64,000 nt of DNA from Raphanus sativus. Its lineage: Eukaryota > Streptophyta > Magnoliopsida > Brassicales > Brassicaceae. A program made the position numbers and the translations under genes. Shown one piece after another: positions 11,571 through 22,965 of the stretch (position 1 is its first letter; every line of letters begins with the position of its first letter). Below the pieces are notes generated by a model. The model was given only the letters and a program-made list of their open reading frames with translations. It did not search any database and was not told the origin of the DNA. The stretch spans positions 5,394,001 to 5,458,000 of the forward strand of contig NC_079516.1 of NCBI RefSeq assembly GCF_000801105.2, written 5' to 3'.

Positions 11571-13559
11571 AGTAAGAGTGACGAGCAACGGATGCAAGCG
11601 TCATTTTACTCTAGCTCGTTTGACTATTTGCCTTGATGGGCTTGTACCAACAAATGAAGCAGATCCTTTGACCGACCAATTGAAGCTTCTTTTTTCTTTA
11701 CGTTGAGATGCTGGGCATGGCGACGAGCAGCTTGGTGAGACAAGTGACTTTTACTCGGCAAGACCATGAAGGCTTTTACTCGGCACTGCGTCTCGTCTCC
11801 GAGCAAGTGAATTTAGGAGCGTGAATGAGCTCAAGATAGGCACCGAGAAAACAACACAAGAGCAAGAGTGTCTTGATCGAGTAAGATGGGATGAGCTCTT
11901 GGAGCACAAGCTTTTGGTCGGCCTAAGCTTTTAGTCATCGTTGGTCTGTTACTCGGCAGCAGTGACGTCTTGTTGGTGATGGCGCCTCGCGTAAGGCGAC
12001 GAGAAACAGAGCTTGTCGGTGGTGATCTTTTACTCGGGCCACATGAGACTATGGAAATCTTGAAGTTGGCAAGAAGCTTCCGTTGATGGAGCTATTAAAA
12101 ATGTCTCAGGCTACTTTTTTACCGAGTAAGTGAGATGACGAGTGATGGAGCTTGAAGTCGACAAAGAGAGGCAGAGCTGGTTACTTCCATTACTCGAAAA
12201 TGGTGGTGACGTTGCCTAAGCTGCTGTTCGGGAAAGCTTGGTTTTAACTGAGACAAGGAGCGAAGGTTGGACACCTTGATCCCCGAGGGATGGATGCCGA
12301 GCAAGTTTTGCTGAGATATCGAGAAACAGAGCCGGTGTCGGCTTGATCTCCAGGAGACGTTGGGAAGAGTGACCGTGGTGACGTTGGTCTGTCCCGAGTA
12401 AAGCATGTGACTGTTGCTCGGCATTGAACCGTTGCATCTCCGGAGGGTTTGTTTGGAGAAACAAGAACCCGTTGGAGAGCTTTAAATTAGCAAGACCATG
12501 ACGGCAAGATCATGACGAGTGACAAAGCTTGAAGTCGGCAAGAGGCGATGATGAACTGTGACGAGTAGAAGCAAGGCCTCGTCTTGTAAAAATGTCTTGA
12601 GCCAAGCTTAATCCGAACTTGTAATTTGATCACGAGCTGAGATGCTTGGTGGTGATGCGTTTTACGAGAAACTGAGCAGCGAGTACTCGAGACGGTTGTA
12701 ACAGCGAGCAATGGAGCTTGGAGCTTGATCCCCGAGAGATGGATGCCGAGCAAGATTTTCTGAGACATCGAGAAACAGAGCTGGTGTCGGCTTGATCTCC
12801 AGGACACGTTGGGACTTTTAGGCGGCTAGAGCTTTCAGTCGACACAACAATGACGGCATGAATCCGAACGGAGTTTTAAGACGGTTCGTGTCCATTGGAG
12901 TGAACGATCAGAGTAGCTTCTGCTGAACTCAACTCGAGCAACCGAGTGAAAGAGACGCCATTGGTGGAGCTGGTGGTAGGGATCACGTGATGAGAACGAA
13001 CTTTTACTCGGTAATGTTTTTTTTTTTTTCTATCGTTGTGCCGAGTAAATGATTCAAGTGGGCCTGAAATGATATAGCTTGGGCACTTCCAATTCTCAGC
13101 TTGATTATACCGACACGTCCCAATTTTTTTTTTATTACCGAGTGGAAATAAAATATATGGTAGATCCACTTTTATAACTGTGTCGAGTAAAAGAAGAATA
13201 TTCTTCACTGGGCTTCTGCTCTGTATTTTCTTTGGGCCCAAACCGACGTGTCTGGTCCGTGACATGATGAGATCAAAGTATTTGATCAATACTCGGTCCC
13301 TTGCCCCCCCCCCCTTTTCTTTTACTCGGCAAGTGATGATTATACCGACTGGAACCAATTTTGTTTGGTCGAGTAAAAATCACGAGGGAAGATGTGCTCG
13401 TCTTTTACTCGTCGGAGTAAAATGCATTTACTCGTTTTTGTTTTTTTTTGTTTTTTTTTTTTTGGACGAGTAAAGAATGCAATCTGTCATTTACTCGTTT
13501 TTTGACGAATAAAAGTGACAAGAAACTGCATTTACTCGCTCTTTCTATTTTTTTGTTTT

Positions 13560-13960
13560 TTTTTTTTTTTTTTGACGAGTAAATGGTCCGATGACGAGTA
13601 AACGGTCAAGTGACGAGTAAACGACCAGGTGACGAGTAGACGACCAGGTAACGAGTAGACGGTCGAGTGACAAGTAGGCGACCAAGTGATAAGTAGACGA
13701 CCAGGTGACGAACGGTGACGACCCAAACGGTCAGGCAACAAACGGTGACGACTAAATGGTGACGACGACCAAACGGTCAAGTGATGACCAGACGACGATG
13801 AGCGAATGGTCACGTGACGAACAGACGGCGACGAGCAAACGACGACGACCAAACGGTCAAGTGATGACCAGACGACGATGAGCGAATGGTCACGTGACGA
13901 GCAGACGGCGACGAGCAGACGGCGACGAGCAAACGACGACGGACAAACAGACTCCGAGTT
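13560..13960. repeat. Short tandem repeats with GACGAGTAAACGGTC-type units
   Basis: Repeated GACGAGTAAACGGTC/GACCAGGTGACGAG words, plus a longer duplication of about 60 bp (GACGACCAAACGGTCAAGTG and onward) near 13767 and 13848, offset about 81 bp. Apparent open frames here are repeat artefacts. Confidence 0.8.
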
Positions 13961-13987
13961 CAATCTTCTTCAAAGATACTTCTCCAT

Positions 13988-14005
13988 GCCCCACGGTGGG
14001 CGCCA
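13988..14005 (-). other. Retrotransposon primer binding site
   Basis: TGGCGCCCACCGTGGGGC on the minus strand, two bases inside the 5' LTR end. TGG is the complement of a tRNA CCA tail; the tRNA species was not determined. Confidence 0.8.
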
Positions 14006-14007
14006 AT

Positions 14008-14433
14008 TGTTTGAACCGAAATCGGTGCTTCGTAGAGGGTAGACTGATTTCGATGGTGGGATTAGGAGAAGTCTTCATGCTGAGCTTGAACTTGATGGTT
14101 GGAGAGTAAAAGAGGTGTAATATGTTATAGCTGGACCCGGTGAAGGGTGCCTACGTACCCCGAAAGGAGATCAAGCCAATCGTAGTTCTACAACGAAAGG
14201 TCACAAGTGCCTAGATGAAGGCATGTGATGTGGTGTTTCTCTCTATAGAGAGTGTTTATCTCTCTAGAAGATGAGAAGAAGAGTATGTGATGGAAAAGAG
14301 CCTCCTCTCTAAAGAGGAGGTGCCTCCTTATTTATAGAAGGATGAGGTCTAGGGTTTTCCTAGTGACCTCTTTTAAATGGGCTGAGCCCATTATCTTATA
14401 AGCTTTGTTGAAGGGCAAAGCCCACAACCAACA
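14008..14433 (-). repeat. Long terminal repeat (5' LTR in element orientation)
   Basis: 426 bp, starts TGTTGGTTGTGGGC and ends GGTTCAAACA on the minus strand; next to the PBS. Confidence 0.93.
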
Positions 14434-14438
14434 AGCCA
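14434..14438. repeat. Target site duplication AGCCA (right)
   Basis: Same 5 bases as 10104-10108. Confidence 0.9.
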
Positions 14439-15105
14439 CAACATTGTAACCATGTTCATCAAGACCCACTTGAGAACTATCAACAAGAGGGTCTGATAAT
14501 GAGGATCTAGTTGAGGGGAGTGGAGGGGAGTGGAGAGTTAAAAAAACAAATTGTGGGCTGGTGTAGACTGATGGGAGCAGAGACAGAGAGTGGGAGGTCA
14601 CATCATCTGATGGCAATTCCTCTTCCAACATAACTAAGTTAGCAAATCTGTTTGATCCTTTTGCTTCACCTAACTGCAAGAAATTATCTCGGAGGCCACC
14701 AACACTATATTCACATTTCAATTCCACTCCGGGGGAAGTTAATGATGTACCTATAGTAGCAGAGTCTAAAAGAGCTAAATGAGTAGGTGAAACAGAAGTT
14801 GAGTTAGTAATGTTTCTGTTGGAACCAGAATCGGTGTTCATCTTATGTTCTCCGGCTTGTTCAACGTCAACGATGAAGCTCGACGGTGCACACTCATACA
14901 AAAGCCTTAAGTTTCCGTTTTTGCTTTGGCGCCACGAGCGTACACGTAAATCTCATGGAACAACAATGTCCTCTGAAATCTCTAGCCAATGTACCTTGCC
15001 GAGTACGTAAGGCTTTCCTTTTAGACTAGGGTTCTTGAGATCATCAATGTACTTCTTTAGATTCTCGTCCCACATCTGGTAGTTTCCTTCGTCGAAGAAG
15101 TAATA

Positions 15106-15129
15106 ATATATATATATATATATATATAT
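15106..15129. repeat. (TA)n microsatellite within a relic exon
   Basis: TA dinucleotide run. In the disrupted gene's frame it adds repeated Ile-Tyr between ITKY and YYFFDEG. Confidence 0.85.
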
Positions 15130-15239
15130 TTGGTAATCTGTACAACAATCAAACCGTAATCAGCTGAGAAACTATAAAACCCTTACCGGAACTCGGGGTC
15201 ATCGAAGAAACATGCCCTCAGAACAAGAGTGTCCTAAAA

Positions 15240-15875
15240 CAATTTCTTGAGTTTATATATTGGCGCTAGACGCTAGACACCTTGTCAGATAACAGACACC
15301 ATGCTTCAGCTTAAGCGCCAGCTTGTTCTTATCAGGATGAAGAAAAAGAACTAACTTCTTGACACCTTAATCATCAGCTTCTTCTTTTCTATTAATCTGG
15401 TCTAGTTGCACACCTATTGATCATCATCAAAACTTGTTTGAAACAACCAAGTTTCTCTTGCCGATATCAATTGATCTTGTCTCTTCATCAGAATTTGATA
15501 ATGATGGAGAACAGAACAGAATAGAACAGAACAGACTCTGTTATTCCTACACTGATTTGTCTAACATGTGCTCCATCAACTTCTATGTTATTGAGAAATT
15601 TTCTTAACTGATCAATATTTGCAAACACGGACATAGTACTAATTGTTAAACTAGATGGGCTTCACATACTCTTTCTATTCATATAGTTTAAACCGACTCT
15701 TAAGCAAGGATTACATACTCGTTCAGAACAGAACATACTCTGTTATTGCTATATTGATCTGACTAATATGTGAAATATTCTAACCTCAACAACATTTACA
15801 TAGACATAATACTAAGCATAATCATATAGTTCAAACCCACTCTCTAACGGGGATATTACCTTTGAATCAAACTAG
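15240..15875. other. Intergenic DNA
   Basis: No gene recognised. Contains repeated words such as GAACAGAACAGA/CTCTGTTATT (about 15510-15545 and 15722-15745), suggesting a diverged local duplication. Confidence 0.4.
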
Positions 15876-17787
15876 TTACAGAGAGCCGTTGTAAGGAACG
15901 CAAGAGTCCTTTAACCATCCCATTTTGTTGATAAAGATGTCAATCGTAAACCTCTGGGCATCCTCCTCCGTCATCACCGGCTTGTACCCGACCCAAGTCA
16001 CTCTGTTCCTCACGTCCGAAACGGGGCCATAGTTCCGGAATTCACCAAGGCTCACCGTCTTTTAGCACCTGAAAGTGGAGCGGTCGAATAGGGTCCACAA
16101 TTTTACAATGTCCATAATTATTTTTTGTTTTAGTAATAGTTATAAATTTAAAATCATATTTTTATCACAATCAGAATAATTATATTTTAATTTAGTTTTC
16201 ATATTTATAACACAATAAATGTAAATTACAAATTTTTATTTTGTTTATATAACCAACTAAAAATACAATAAATTAGGAAGTAATTAGTATTTATATCAGT
16301 TATATATTTGGAAAGTAAGAAATAATTGTTGATGTGTGTTTGAATATTCAAAGGTAGTATAGAAAATTAATATTCTAATTGATTATGTTTAGGAAACAAT
16401 TATCAATATATTATAAATACGGAGAAAAAATATATTTTCTTCACTATTTTTAAAATTAAAAATAGCAAACACAAATAAAAGAAAACTAAACTACACAACT
16501 TCCGTTGACAAGAAAAAAAAGAGTGACTTGTCCGATCAATAGTATATAGATTGCTATTCATATTTTGTTACTCTATTATATTCATAGATTATTATTTTTG
16601 ATGTTGGATATAATAAACTTAAAAGAAACTGAAAAAGCTAGAGTGGTCAAATTTAATGATTTGATTGATGATTTTGCTTTAAAAAATACCAAATAATCAA
16701 GTTCAATGATTTGATCAATGATTTGACATTAAAACTAGAAATGATGTTATTTAGATATAAAATAATTAAATTGATGTATTTATTATATATTATAATGATA
16801 TTTTTAAAATAATATTTCAAATTCATATTTCTTTTTTGAACAGGGCCGGTATAAAGTTTGAGACGGCCCTGCTTCCATGCAACCCACCCTTTAGGGTCTA
16901 TCAAGTCCCCAAGCTCGGTTTCCATAACCACCACTGTGGCGTGGCTCTTCCAAGGACGACCTAAGTAGGCAACAGCCGTGAACTCTTCGTCTTCGAACCG
17001 CAAGATCTTGCTCCTTATGATGGAGAAGCCAGATTTCTCCTGGTTATCCGCCCCCTGAGCTGTAACCGTCACTACCTGTTGCATGAGAGGTCTTCTTGCA
17101 CGGATGGAGCACATCTCAAACACTGCCGCGGTGTTCCCGAAGATAAAATCCACCGTCCCTACTATGTCACATTCTCTGTAAAGCTTTTCCCCTGCGTGGG
17201 CGTAGAGAGTATCCTTGTAGCCGTGAAAAGCACATCGAAACAAGGCTGATTGGTTGGATTTGGAGTGGAACGCAATGGCTTGGAACTTCTCTGGTCCAGC
17301 GGTGTTGACAAACTTGATATCACGAGCTATGAAGCTGTCGGCAAGAACAGCTTCACCAAACACACAAACAACAAAAGGTTAGAATAGTATTGAATGTTTA
17401 AAACGGGAAAGAAGAAGAAGAAGAAGAACTTACAGAATGTCGCTGTGGCTTCTGTCGTGGATTTGGGAAACTCCAGCCTGCTTTGATTGCTGGAGATCAC
17501 TGTCTTTTCCATTCCTTCTCCATAGATCACCACGTTGTCTTTTCTCTTCGGTAATAGCACATTCTCTTAGTAGACACCCTCTTTAACGAATATGTTGAAT
17601 CTGATTTTGTTGTTGTTTGGGACTGAAGCCACAGCTTCTGAGACTGTCTTGAAGTCTCCACTTCCATCTCCTGGAACAGTTACGTTGGGCTCCCAATCTC
17701 GTTTTCTTCATTGCCACACAAGCTTGGATAAAAGCCTTGCGTAACAAGTAATGTGAGAAGTATGAAAATTACAAAGAATCTGGACAT
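15876..17787 (-). pseudogene. Pectin methylesterase pseudogene
   Basis: Starts at the ATG of a signal-like peptide (MSRFFVIFILLTLLVTQG). A 1-nt frameshift follows near 17700, before PNVTVPGDGSGDFKTVSEAV, and an in-frame TAA at 17579-17577 breaks VY-ENVLLPK. Exon 1 ends at 17434 (GT donor) and exon 2 starts at 17350. The catalytic core is readable: a QSALF-type Gln, YKDTLYAHAG, the DFIFGNTA aspartate block and YLGRPWKSHATVV. After GWVAWK at about 16872 the frame enters about 800 bp of AT-rich inserted DNA, and the C-terminal portion (LGEFRNYGPVSDVRNRV, ending CVPYNGSL) resumes at about 16062. Plant PMEs remove methyl esters from cell-wall homogalacturonan. At least three lesions make this non-functional. 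Confidence 0.88.
16066..16871. mobile_element. AT-rich insertion in the pectinesterase pseudogene (possible hAT-like remnant)
   Basis: Separates two pieces of PME coding sequence that are adjacent in the family. Its right edge is an inverted repeat: CAGGGCCG at 16841 and CGGCCCTG ending at 16871, with a 15-base loop. CAGGGCCG is typical of hAT/MITE termini in Brassicaceae (knowledge). The left edge has no matching terminus and no clear 8-bp duplication was found, so element class and left boundary are uncertain. Confidence 0.45.
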
Positions 17788-17929
17788 GGTTTGTGTTTTC
17801 TCTCTATCTCTATCTCTATCTCTATCTCTCTCTCTTGCTCTCTATATCTCGGATATGATTAATATACTGTTGCATTATAATGCATCTTGGCTAATATCAC
17901 CAAAATTGGTCTGAATTGGTCTATAGTTT

Positions 17930-18075
17930 TGGTATTCGCCAAAGTTCACTGTTGGAGGGAAAGATCTGCTGAGATGTTCCATGCAATCTAATCTTTGGGA
18001 TCAATCAAGCTTCCAAGTTCAGTTTTTATAGTGACCATTGTGGTGTAGCTCTTTCCAATCTAAATTTGCAACAAT
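17930..18075 (-). pseudogene. Second pectinesterase fragment
   Basis: Minus strand reads SYTTMVTIKTELGSLIDPK, a stop, then IAWN, and in another frame TVNFGEY. These match SHATVVVMETELGDLIDPK...VAWK...TVSLGEF of the neighbouring PME relic. It is a short, stop-containing remnant of a tandem copy. Confidence 0.75.
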
Positions 18076-18330
18076 CATAGAGATTTACAAACAACTAAAA
18101 TAATACATATAATATATTTATAATGAGCAAAAAAATAATTAAAATAAGCAAAAAAATAGTAAAAATAAAGAAAAAAACATGCAAAATAGAGGGAAATGAT
18201 ATATATATATATATATATATATATAATAACTCATAACATTTATATTTATTAATCTAATTGGGTATAAGTTAGAAGCCCAAGGCTCAATCAATTTTATAGA
18301 AGGGTGAGCAGTCTCTGATCGTATACTATA
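18076..18330. other. AT-rich intergenic with (AT)n
   Basis: Holds an (AT)n microsatellite at 18199-18225 and short repeated AAAATAAGCAAAAAAATA words; no gene. Confidence 0.5.
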
Positions 18331-19466
18331 TCTATCTTATTAAAACAGGAACATTACAACTTTTCTAGGTTAATTTTAAAGATAGACCTCATATATTTAA
18401 ATTAAATGTCTTATTCTTTATATATAATACGTATCATACTCTAACTTAATTGATGTATTTCCTTAAATACAGTTCTTCTTTTTGTCCATATTCCATATAT
18501 GATTTTTACATTTATTACATGTCGATTTAAATAATATATATACTAAGAATACCAAAAATATTAATCGTTCTATAATTACCCTATAAAATTCATTTTAAAT
18601 TGATCAGTATATTTTCATTGGCCATATTAATTTTATTAGTACGAATAACATTAGGTAGATAATTCATAGACACATACATAAAGATATGACTATTCTTATA
18701 ACTATGTTGGGCCTAATCTACTTTCTAAAACAAATAACACATAGCTTCATATATTGTATAGAATATAGTAATATTGTATAGTATTATATTTATACAGTAA
18801 TACTAAAAACAAACCAAACTGAAATATAATATATATCAAAAATGCTTTGAACCATTACACACAAAATATATTAGACCTCAGAGATCATATTCATTTTGAA
18901 ATTACGTAATAGTTATTTAAAAAATTAAAGTTTCGTAATGTACAAAAAAACATAAGTTTTATATAAAATTTTGTGTTACAATAAAAAGACACAACTCGCG
19001 ATTGCAAAATGTTATTTTTACATACGAAAGACAGTTTTGATATTGTTCTTTAAACACAAAATTGAATATACAAACTCGATACTACATAAAACTAAATAAT
19101 ATAGAATACATTTTAAAAATAAAACCTGTGCGGGTGTGCTTATGTTTATATAATATATAAATATAATATGTTATACATATTTTCATATAAATAATATCCC
19201 AATGTAAGTTTTATATGATAAATGTTGGAAATACAAAATATATAGCACTATATATTTAAAATAATATAGAAAAAATTACTTTACGTTATCATAAATTTTA
19301 AAAATCAAATTTAGTAATTAAACACATTGCTTATTTAAACACATTAGTACACATTGTTATTTATCAAAATTTTATATTAATACACATTGCGATCATGTAT
19401 AACATTTAGTAAAAACAAAGATAAAAAAAAATTTACTCTCGCTCGGTCGAGCGGGTCATGATATAG
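18331..19466 (+). mobile_element. Non-autonomous Helitron (1.1 kb)
   Basis: Starts TCTATCTTATTAAAACAG directly after host A and ends with a GC hairpin (GCTCGGTCGAGC) followed by GGGTCATGATATAG and host T. CTAG is replaced by ATAG at the extreme end. The interior is AT-rich with no open frame. The same 5' motif occurs on the minus strand at 34378. Confidence 0.7.
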
Positions 19467-22400
19467 TTGTTACTTAAAATAGGTAGCGAATATCATCAAT
19501 AATTGTATCTGCATAAAGTTATAATTCATCTCCCAACTTTTGTTTTGATTGTATTATGCAAAATAGCACATATTCTAACCTATATCATATAATACATAAT
19601 TACAACCACACACTAACTACTCTTTCATATAATCTTGTGATTCCATTGCTAAATATACTAGAAATGTTAATATGTCATTATCGTAGATTTACTCAAAAAC
19701 AATATTTGTTATACTATTATTATTATTATTATTATTGTTATTATTATTATTATTTGCGATTCAAATGTCACTAGCAAAAATCATACAAAGTATTTTATAT
19801 TTTAAACATTTTTACTTATATATTGTTTTTGTCCATACAATTTATTTATTATGTATCTATCAAACTAATCACAACACTGATATAAGTAGGCTAAGACTCT
19901 GAAACAGTTTAGCTTTCATATCATCCCCCACAATTAATTAAGGTGTTGTATATAAGATTTCAGATTTCTTAGCTAGATTTAGTATATTCTTATTGACCTG
20001 AAATATAATGTTGGTATAACTATATCTTCACTATAATTTACGAAAAACTTTCGTAACCTAAACCTAATCGATCTATAAGGAGACTTATACCGATTGATTG
20101 CACTGAAAAAATACAACTGATAATATATACATTTTATTCTTAGGTGAGTCTTTCTGTTTTTTCCTCATTTTTTTAGGTGAGTCTTTCACTATCTACATAC
20201 ACGAGATGTGGAGCCCTTCAATATAAGAAAAGAGTCAAGGACTAAGCATTTTGCTAGTCACAAGAGTATATAGGTATGAAGTATCACGAGTGTCAAGGAT
20301 AACACTACAATAACACGAAACTAATGAGAAAAATTATCATTGTGGGGGAGAGGGGGGGGGGGGGATCAGAGAAACATTTGTGATGTGTTGTTTTCACGAA
20401 TAGCAAAGATCTTTCCACATATGAAATCAAAATCGATAAAATGTACATCAGAATCCTTCGATAACACGATCAAGGATATCAAAAGTTATATTTTATCAAA
20501 AATTCAAATCGAGCTATTGACTGATATTCATGTTTGTTTTCAGTGATATTGCCAAATCAATAATCCTGAGAGGTATTCAAGTGCCAGATCAATACATAAA
20601 TTGGCTGGAAACTTGTAATAGTTAAAATCTTGCTAATAAATAGTGTCCTTAATTATATGGTTTCTTCTTTCTCGATTTTTGTTTGTACAGTGTCAGTCAT
20701 CAGTAGAAACTCTAACAGAGTTCACATTTTCCTTCTTTTTTTTTCATCAGAATGTTGAAGCAGCAAACTTTATGTTGGTGAAATGGTGTCAAAAGGAAAA
20801 TGTGACTCTTTTCTTCTTTTTTTTCTGCTTCAACGTTCTGATGAAAATAAATGGATAATGCAACATTAGCCTAAAAAGACATGGGATTGATCAGATCAAT
20901 AAGGATTTTGGAATTTATTGATACGATAATTGTTTTTTCTTGCCGTATATTGTGCCATGAGTTTGGCCATTTGGGCCGTCTGGATGTGTTTACAGGTCAA
21001 TGGACTCAGGGCGTACACGCGCAACTCTTTTTGTATGCATCTGTTTAACTTAAACCAGGTCTATTTGTGACAACAGCGAAGAAGACGAGTGCATAAATAT
21101 GGTTATTTTGAAAATTGATATGTACGATAATAAATTATTGTCTACTATTTTATAATTTTTTTTTTTTTGAGAAATGCTATTTTTGATACTTTTTATAGTG
21201 GAACCTTTTTATATCTTTGATTCTGATTTTTTAATATTATTTACATAATAACATAATTTATATACTGTTATAACTTTGTTTCCAACGTGACTTTAAGTCT
21301 ATAGATAAAATACTATATATTTACCCTCCCAGATTTAATATAGAAGTTTACTTTTATTCATCAAGATTTTTTTTGTCAGCCTCAAGCATGCTAGCTAATC
21401 TCTTGTGTCTCATTTCAATCTCTTAATATGACCCCGAAAAGTGCTCTTTTTATAATAATATAATTAGGATTACTCACACATAGTTTATCTAAGATGATCA
21501 CTAAGTGGCCTTTTTGTGCACCAGTAGACAAGTGTATATATTTTCTTGATAAAAATAGACGAGTATATATATGCTTGAAAAATAAGATTAGGCTACCTAA
21601 AGCGTCCATTAAAGTACTTAATACATTCGATCATATATTGGTTAAATTAACCTAACAAAAATTCTAAACAATCCCTCTCCTTTTTGTCAGTAATAGATAT
21701 ATGGACCTGGTGCTTATCCCAACACAAAAGGGCACAAAAGTGCCTCCAAAAGGTTTAATAAATTGGATCGTTTGTGTCATCTAAATTGGATTTGTGACGG
21801 ATGATGTACACTTAGGGACAAAAGGTTATTTAATTGATAGTTTAAAAGACTTACGTCAGAAAGTGTCATAAAAGTTGTTAATTTAAACCATGAAACTCTT
21901 GGACTAACGCAATCTACATGAAAAAGTAAGACGAGGTTAAAGTGTCAATATTAGTGTTCGCGTACGAGTGCTACCATTACCATACCATACCATACAAATT
22001 TCTAACCAGTTAATAACTTATTTCATGGTGTGACAAAAGCGTTTATGTTTCTATTTTCAAAATGTTTTTCTTTTTCCCTTTTTTCAGTTGTCTGGCCAAA
22101 ATAATATACTTCAACTTGCAGTTTAATTAGTATCATTTGGAAATTCGTCAGCCACGAGAAAAGTTCAGCATGCCAAAGTTAAACTACTCAATTAAACAAT
22201 TAAAGTGTATAAAATAATACGACAAAACCAAAAACCTAATTTTATAGTTTACACGATTAAAGAAAGAAACTACAATATATAATCAAGACAGAAACAAAAG
22301 GGTAATGATGCCTGACGCTTATCCGCCTAAGACCTAAAAACATGTGACAATGCACTCATCGTCGACTTCAACTCCATTTACTAATCTACGACCAATTTTA

Positions 22401-22577
22401 AATTTATTTAACTGATTATTACATATAATTGCAACAGTTATCTAAGCGTATGAAAGAAAAAAAATCATTTTTATGAGAAAGGGCATTTTTCATTGTTGCT
22501 TAGAAAATGAATATATCCACTTCCAAAAGAAAAACATAATTTATAGCTCTATCGTAGCGATACATCATATATACACA
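19467..22577. other. AT-rich gene-free DNA
   Basis: No gene supported. Contains a (TTA)n run at 19714-19755, a G-run at about 20342-20364 and paired inverted words near 20722-20845 (see findings). Frames of about 60-70 codons here look random. Confidence 0.5.
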
Positions 22578-22965
22578 CAAATCTTCTCTACTAAAAAAGA
22601 AATATTATTTTTATCTACTAAAAAAATCACATTAGATTTAAATAATCAATTACATATATTTGATTATTTACGTTAATTTAAAATATAATATTTTTACAAA
22701 ATCTATATAATTATAAAGATATTAATAAATATATTGTAAATGTAATTTTAAATTTAACTTTTAGTTATAACAAATCTTCTATATTAAAATAGAAATATCA
22801 TTTTTATCTACTATAAAAGTAACATTAGGCCCATATAATCAATTATTGATTATTTACATTAATTTATGAAATTATAATATTTCTACAAAATCTACATATT
22901 TATAAAGATATTAATAATAAATAATTTTAAATATAATTTTGGATTTAACTTTTAGTGATAACAAA
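22578..22965. repeat. Tandem duplication, two diverged ~193-bp copies
   Basis: Copies begin CAAATCTTCT at 22578 and 22771 and run in parallel through ATTTTTATCTACTA, AATCAATTA, TTGATTATTTAC and TTAACTTTTAGT. Probably part of an old Helitron or MITE. Confidence 0.75.

Larger units (their letters stand above)
10109..14433 (-). mobile_element. Non-autonomous LTR retrotransposon (LARD-like), recent insertion
   Basis: Two direct LTRs (10109-10535 and 14008-14433) begin TG and end CA and flank 3472 bp of internal DNA; AGCCA is duplicated at both outer edges. Read on the minus strand the right LTR is the 5' LTR. A primer-binding-site-like TGGCGCCCACCGTGGGGC follows it (14005-13988), and a purine tract with GGGGGG (about 10541-10546) precedes the other LTR. 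No gag, protease, reverse transcriptase, RNase H or integrase reading frame is visible on either strand, so it must depend on another element's proteins. The interior consists largely of repeats built around TTTACTCG/CGAGTAAA. The PBS type resembles plant Ty3/gypsy elements (knowledge, unchecked). Confidence 0.92.
10017..15233 (-). pseudogene. Unidentified gene relic interrupted by an LTR retrotransposon
   Basis: Exon 15187-15233 (peptide TLVLRACFFDDPEFR) is followed after a GT-AG intron by a long exon from 15137 that reads YYFFDEGNYQMWDENLKK, later VLGKVHWLEISEDIVVP, then an in-frame TGA, then RLLYECAPSSFIVDVEQ and onward to HGYNVVA at 14439. The frame resumes on the far side of the retrotransposon at 10108 and ends with RGGYYLKPSQKLKDME at 10019. 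Removing the element and one AGCCA copy restores a continuous frame across the junction. A (TA)n run lies inside the exon after residue ITKY. I do not recognise the family. The internal stop shows that it was probably dead, or became so, independently of the insertion. Confidence 0.6.

Noticed and set aside
12876..13963. Open frames of 100-160 codons inside the LTR element as candidate proteins
   Set aside because: They follow the repetitive TTTACTCG/ACGAGTAAA words, have strongly biased composition and match no retroelement domain; frames occur on both strands.
20740..20850. microRNA precursor
   Set aside because: The paired words are interleaved rather than nested, loops are T-rich and no known plant miRNA sequence was recognised.
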